Shown here: in pieces, positions 51,945 through 54,843 of the stretch | How positions within the stretch are numbered: position 1 is the stretch's first letter | Layout: every line of letters starts with the position of its first letter | Origin: Nitrospiraceae bacterium UBA2600 | GTDB lineage: Bacteria; Nitrospirota; Thermodesulfovibrionia; Thermodesulfovibrionales; Thermodesulfovibrionaceae | Assembly: GCA_002339325.1 (NCBI GenBank) | Contig: DDKK01000008.1 | Coordinates: forward strand, 53,294-108,136 | Length of the DNA stretch: 54,843 nt | Direction of reading: 5' to 3' | Position numbers and translations under genes: made by a program | Notes under the pieces: model-generated | Told to the model about the DNA's origin: nothing | What the model saw: only the letters and a program-made list of their open reading frames with translations | The model's database searches: none

Positions 51945-52469
51945 TTATTTTCTCTCTAAATCAATATGTTTTACTCCTATAAAATCAATGTTTCTAAATT
52001 CTCTGCTACGAGCATGGGGAATAGCAAAATAGTCAATGTTTTGGAATTCTCTACTTCGTGCATGTGCTATGGCAAAGTAATCAATGTTCCTAAATTCTCT
52101 GCTTCTTGCATGGGGAATAGCAATATAGTCAATATTTGTGAACTCTCTACTACGTGAGTGGGGTATAGCAATAAAGTCAATGTTTCGAAACTCTCTACTT
52201 CCTGATGCAGATGATGGCTGTTGGTTTTGGGGAATAGCTATAAAGTCAATGTTTCGAAATTCCCTACTCTTTACAGTAGGTGGTGGTTGTTGTTTGGGGA
52301 TATTCTCATTAACCTTTGGTGGCTGAGGTGTCCCTTGCTGTTGCGGTTTTGGAATGTTTTCGTTAACTTTTGGCGGCGTCACATTCAACGTTTGCTGTCC
52401 GATGCTATCCTGAGCGCTGAGAGTAAAGCAAAAGCAAAAAACGATAATAATAAATAACATTCTGTTCAA
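51945..52469 (-). CDS. Exported 16-residue tandem repeat protein (unrecognised)
   Basis: The 174 aa begin at TTG 52469, 6 nt after GGAGG (an ATG nine bases later is an alternative). A signal peptide (1-19) is followed by a Pro/Gln-rich linker in which PPKVNENIPK occurs twice (32-41, 50-59). Then come six copies of SREFRNIDFIAIPHAR-type units, starting at residues 68, 91, 107, 123, 139 and 155. The last five are exactly 16 residues apart. Invariant positions are S-R-E-F, N-I-D and an aromatic next. No family is recognised. Alternating polar and hydrophobic residues suggest a stacked beta structure. Confidence 0.85.
   Translation of the reverse strand: MNRMLFIIIVFCFCFTLSAQDSIGQQTLNVTPPKVNENIPKPQQQGTPQPPKVNENIPKQQPPPTVKSREFRNIDFIAIPQNQQPSSASGSREFRNIDFIAIPHSRSREFTNIDYIAIPHARSREFRNIDYFAIAHARSREFQNIDYFAIPHARSREFRNIDFIGVKHIDLERK
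51960..52268 (-). repeat. 48-bp coding repeats (six units)
   Basis: Six units encode the SREF-x-NID-[F/Y] motif. Five are in perfect 48-bp register (51960-52199), and one more lies upstream after a 10-residue insertion. Codon use differs between units, so the protein sequence is better conserved than the DNA. They are coding repeats, not a CRISPR array. Confidence 0.9.
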
Positions 52470-52506
52470 TCTTCACCTCCTTCTTTTTTTATTTCTTTTT
52501 TTTAAA

Positions 52507-52545
52507 AAGTATACTTTAAATCCCCAATTGTTCAAAAAATTTTTT
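52507..52545 (-). promoter_or_regulatory. Shared promoter block C (exported-protein island)
   Basis: A/T tract, TTGAAC (52535-52530), 17-bp spacer and ATACTT (52512-52507; a TATACT is possible with a 16-bp spacer). It drives the repeat-protein gene at 52469. The -35 region with its flanks matches blocks A and B almost base for base. Confidence 0.68.
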
Positions 52546-52552
52546 TAAAAAA

Positions 52553-54550
52553 TTATGGTGCTAATACCTCTACAAATTCTGAAGGCGAACTCTCCAATCC
52601 ATTATTTAAACAATGGACTACTCTGTATGAAATCCTGCCTTTTGGAGACAGGTTTGTATCAATAACTTCTTTGGAATCTGTCATCGGGCCTGCAAGCACA
52701 ACCCATGGCAAGTTTTCAGCTCTTTTTACCTGGACAACAATGGCAGACCCTTCTGGTGGCTTATTAAACTTTATCTCTGCATGAAGATAGGGCTCTTTTA
52801 TAAGTCTTACAGAAGGCTTCTCAGGCTTTGGTATTTCAGGAGCAGCAACACTCACTCTTATAGGACTTGAAAGTTCGCTTCTATTTCCAGCCCTGTCAAT
52901 TGCCACAAGGCGATACCAGTAGTCATTTCCAGGCTCAACCATTAAATCTTCAAATTTTCGCTTATCTGCTGATAAAGGCTCACTAATTACAATACCTGTC
53001 TCTTCTGCTGAGGCACTTCTTAGAACAATGAACTGAAAGGAATCCTCCTCTGGTATTGATGGCTCAAACTCTATAGTCACCCTTCCATTGTCTCCTATGA
53101 TACTATTAATTATTGGCGAGGGAGGTGGAATTGTATCTCTCAGAGTTACTTCCACAGTTTCACTGGGCTTACTTTCCAGACTATCAAAGGAAACAGCAAT
53201 CACTCTGTAACTTATCCTTCCAGAATTCTGCTGTCCCAGTTCGTCATCGTAAAGAGTCTCAGGAACAAGTCTACCATTGAGTCTTGACCATTTTTCAGAG
53301 CCTGAAGCCCTTCTCTCTATGAAATATCCTGCCACAGGGAATTTTACAGGATTCCATGTAAGCCTTATCCTTGTTCTGCCTACATCTGCCTTTAAGCCTT
53401 CTGGTTTAGGTGGGTTATCAGAGCTTGGCTGTGCCATCATTACCCTTGAGGGACTACCTAAATCTCCCCTCTGTCCCACTGAACGAATGCGATAAAAATA
53501 GGCAGTGCCTCCAAGAACATTATTATCATCATATTTGTAAGAATCGGCTGAAAGCATTTTGGGTGTAATTACCTCATAGGGACCATCATGAAGATAGGAA
53601 CGCTCTATTATGTAACCTGCAGTTAAGGAATTCTTCCTTGGCTTCCACTTAAGTTCAACTCTGTTTTTTCCCTCTATTGCTATGAAATCTGTTGGTGGAT
53701 AAAGAGCTTCTCTGTCTGGCACATAAAGTTTTACTGAAACAGCTTCACTTTTTCGTCCGAATATATCAACGCTGGATACTCTATAGGTTACTTCCATCTC
53801 TTTAGAAACATTAACATCTAAAAAGGAGAAACTATCCTCAGCCTTTCCCTTTGCTGCAATCAATGGCTTTGGGGTAAGAATTTCCATGCTTCCATCGCTT
53901 CCTTGCCGTTCTATATGGTAGGCAACAATAGGAACTATTTGCTCTTTTAGAGCTCTTTGCCAGAGTAGTCTTACGCCTTCATCTGTTGCCTCAGCCTTAC
54001 AATTCGAAGGAGATAGTGGCAATGGTGAAGCTTCATTGGGGTCTAATGGCTTTGTCTCAAAGATTTTAAAAACCTTACCGACTTTGTCTAAAGCCAATAA
54101 TCTGTAATTTCGTTTACCTGGAATGCCATCTTTATCCTTATAACTCATGCCAAGAGCCTCTGCCAAAACTGGATTTTCAGAAGCCTTAATTCCTAAGAAA
54201 ATCCTTATTCTTATCAAATCCTCTTTATTGATGATTCCCTGTTTTGCCCTTTCTGAAAGGGTTTTTACAATCTGTGCTTCCTTTGGGTCTAATTTATTTA
54301 ATGCCTCTGTGTTTACGGCAGGTGCTAAGTTTTGTGCTATAACGTTTGATTTACCACTCATTACTCTTTCAAGTCTCCAGCCACCTTCTGGAAATTTATC
54401 TTCAGGTAACCAGAAAAGAGAAATTGTTCCTCTGCCGTCTGAGACTGCCCAGAAACTGCTTTTTTCTTTCGTATTTTTCGGAGCTGCCTCTATATTTACA
54501 GCAAAGATTAATCCTAAGACAAAAATTACTGTGATTAATATTTTTTTCAT
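52553..54550 (-). CDS. Exported fibronectin type III repeat protein
   Basis: The start at ATG 54550 gives 665 aa, with AGGAGGAAGG upstream; an earlier in-frame start adds 11 residues without support. A signal peptide (MKKILITVIFVLGLIFAVNIEAA) leads a roughly 160-residue N-terminal region and then about five FN3-type domains, recognised by recurring blocks such as GVRLLWQRALKEQIVPIVAY, RVELKWKPRKNSLTAGYIIE, RIRLTWNPVKFPVAGYFIER and GNDYWYRLVAIDRAGNRSEL. It is probably a surface or periplasmic spacer/adhesion protein. It directly follows the partial gene at the window edge. Confidence 0.87.
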   Translation of the reverse strand: MKKILITVIFVLGLIFAVNIEAAPKNTKEKSSFWAVSDGRGTISLFWLPEDKFPEGGWRLERVMSGKSNVIAQNLAPAVNTEALNKLDPKEAQIVKTLSERAKQGIINKEDLIRIRIFLGIKASENPVLAEALGMSYKDKDGIPGKRNYRLLALDKVGKVFKIFETKPLDPNEASPLPLSPSNCKAEATDEGVRLLWQRALKEQIVPIVAYHIERQGSDGSMEILTPKPLIAAKGKAEDSFSFLDVNVSKEMEVTYRVSSVDIFGRKSEAVSVKLYVPDREALYPPTDFIAIEGKNRVELKWKPRKNSLTAGYIIERSYLHDGPYEVITPKMLSADSYKYDDNNVLGGTAYFYRIRSVGQRGDLGSPSRVMMAQPSSDNPPKPEGLKADVGRTRIRLTWNPVKFPVAGYFIERRASGSEKWSRLNGRLVPETLYDDELGQQNSGRISYRVIAVSFDSLESKPSETVEVTLRDTIPPPSPIINSIIGDNGRVTIEFEPSIPEEDSFQFIVLRSASAEETGIVISEPLSADKRKFEDLMVEPGNDYWYRLVAIDRAGNRSELSSPIRVSVAAPEIPKPEKPSVRLIKEPYLHAEIKFNKPPEGSAIVVQVKRAENLPWVVLAGPMTDSKEVIDTNLSPKGRISYRVVHCLNNGLESSPSEFVEVLAP

Positions 54551-54561
54551 ATCCCTTCCTC

Positions 54562-54843
54562 CTATAAGCTGAAGCCTGCACAAACTTCATCTACTTCAAA
54601 ATCAAAGCATGCCTCTGTATTCATGTATAAAGGCAGAGCTCCCATATTTACATTTACATTCACTGAAGGTCCGATACAGACCTCTCCCACCCAGAAATCA
54701 GCACAAACATCTGCAGAGAGAGTTGCTTTTGCAGTTCCTGAAACTTTAAACTCTGGGACTTTAAAATCAAGTCCTGCTTTTAGACTTCCTGTGACCTTTC
54801 CGTATACAGGTCCTGGATTTGTTTTTAGGTTAACTGATAAACC
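54562..54843 (-). CDS. C-terminal part of a secreted cysteine-containing protein (partial)
   Basis: An open frame runs in from the right edge for 93 codons and stops at TAG 54562-54564, 11 nt before the FN3 gene. The visible C-terminus is beta-rich (VYGKVTGSLKAGLDFKVPEF) and ends with two related units: ADVCADFWVGEVCIGPSVN and ACFDFEVDEVCAGFSL, sharing C-x-D-F-x-V-x-E-V-C-x-G. These suggest tandem disulfide-stabilised repeats in a larger exported protein. The N-terminus and family cannot be judged. Confidence 0.75.
   Translation of the reverse strand, partial: GLSVNLKTNPGPVYGKVTGSLKAGLDFKVPEFKVSGTAKATLSADVCADFWVGEVCIGPSVNVNVNMGALPLYMNTEACFDFEVDEVCAGFSL

Noticed and set aside
51960..52268. 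CRISPR array
   Set aside because: The regular 48-bp units are in frame and code for a conserved 16-residue protein motif, with no conserved DNA repeats alternating with unique spacers.
52138..52457. Plus-strand ORFs opposite the repeat protein and other exported-protein genes
   Set aside because: They mirror the repeat coding sequence, lack ribosome sites and show no domain character; the minus-strand reading has signal peptides and Shine-Dalgarno sequences throughout.

Overview
The window is AT-rich, densely coded bacterial DNA. It probably comes from an anaerobic, Gram-negative-type organism. Evidence: lipoproteins with lipoboxes, a LolCD/MacAB-like exporter, an alpha-2-macroglobulin plus PBP1C pair, and an oxygen-sensitive class III ribonucleotide reductase. 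The short EF-Ts, the type I-beta DAHP synthase with a regulatory N-domain, and the overall gene style would fit a deep-branching thermophilic lineage such as Thermodesulfovibrio (Nitrospirota). That assignment is from memory and is not proven here.

Layout. 1-1.2 kb: 3' end of a tRNA (probably Pro), then a 15-codon leader peptide rich in Phe/Tyr/Trp, an attenuator-type terminator and aroF. 1.2-3.6 kb: SemiSWEET transporter on the minus strand, then a translationally coupled HDOD / GAF-GGDEF signalling pair. 3.6-6.8 kb: structured RNA leader and rpsB-tsf-pyrH-frr-dksA-like. 6.8-8.7 kb: divergent truA and DUF763. 8.9-17.6 kb: alpha-2-macroglobulin, a secreted beta/gamma-crystallin-like protein on the opposite strand, and pbpC. 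17.6-21.2 kb (minus): hisG-rplU-rpmA-obgE-proB. 21.3-25.9 kb (minus): metE-nrdD behind a cobalamin riboswitch, so both B12-independent enzymes should be shut off when B12 is available. 25.9-29.9 kb (plus): pgpA, thpR, tRNA-Arg(ACG), mtnP, an L,D-transpeptidase and a Pif1-WYL helicase.

29.9-38.5 kb (minus): a TPR protein; an exported metallo-beta-lactamase-fold protein with a MacA/LolC/LolD-like exporter; and greA-pyrK-pyrD-SAM hydrolase-hslO. 38.5-54.8 kb (minus): an island of exported proteins, interrupted by hsp20, a selenocysteine-containing selD and glgB. The island holds two lipoproteins (TPR-PDZ and DUF4410-like), CARDB-type domains, a parallel beta-helix protein, a fibronectin-III protein, a protein of tandem 16-residue repeats and several unrecognised secreted proteins. 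Three of its transcription units share a near-identical promoter block.

The most rewarding points are the aroF aromatic leader peptide attenuator, the B12 riboswitch over metE-nrdD, the UGA/SECIS in selD, the co-promoted secreted island with its repeat protein, and a recurring pattern of leaderless starts in which a -10 box ends 5-8 nt before the start codon or before the tRNA 5' end.
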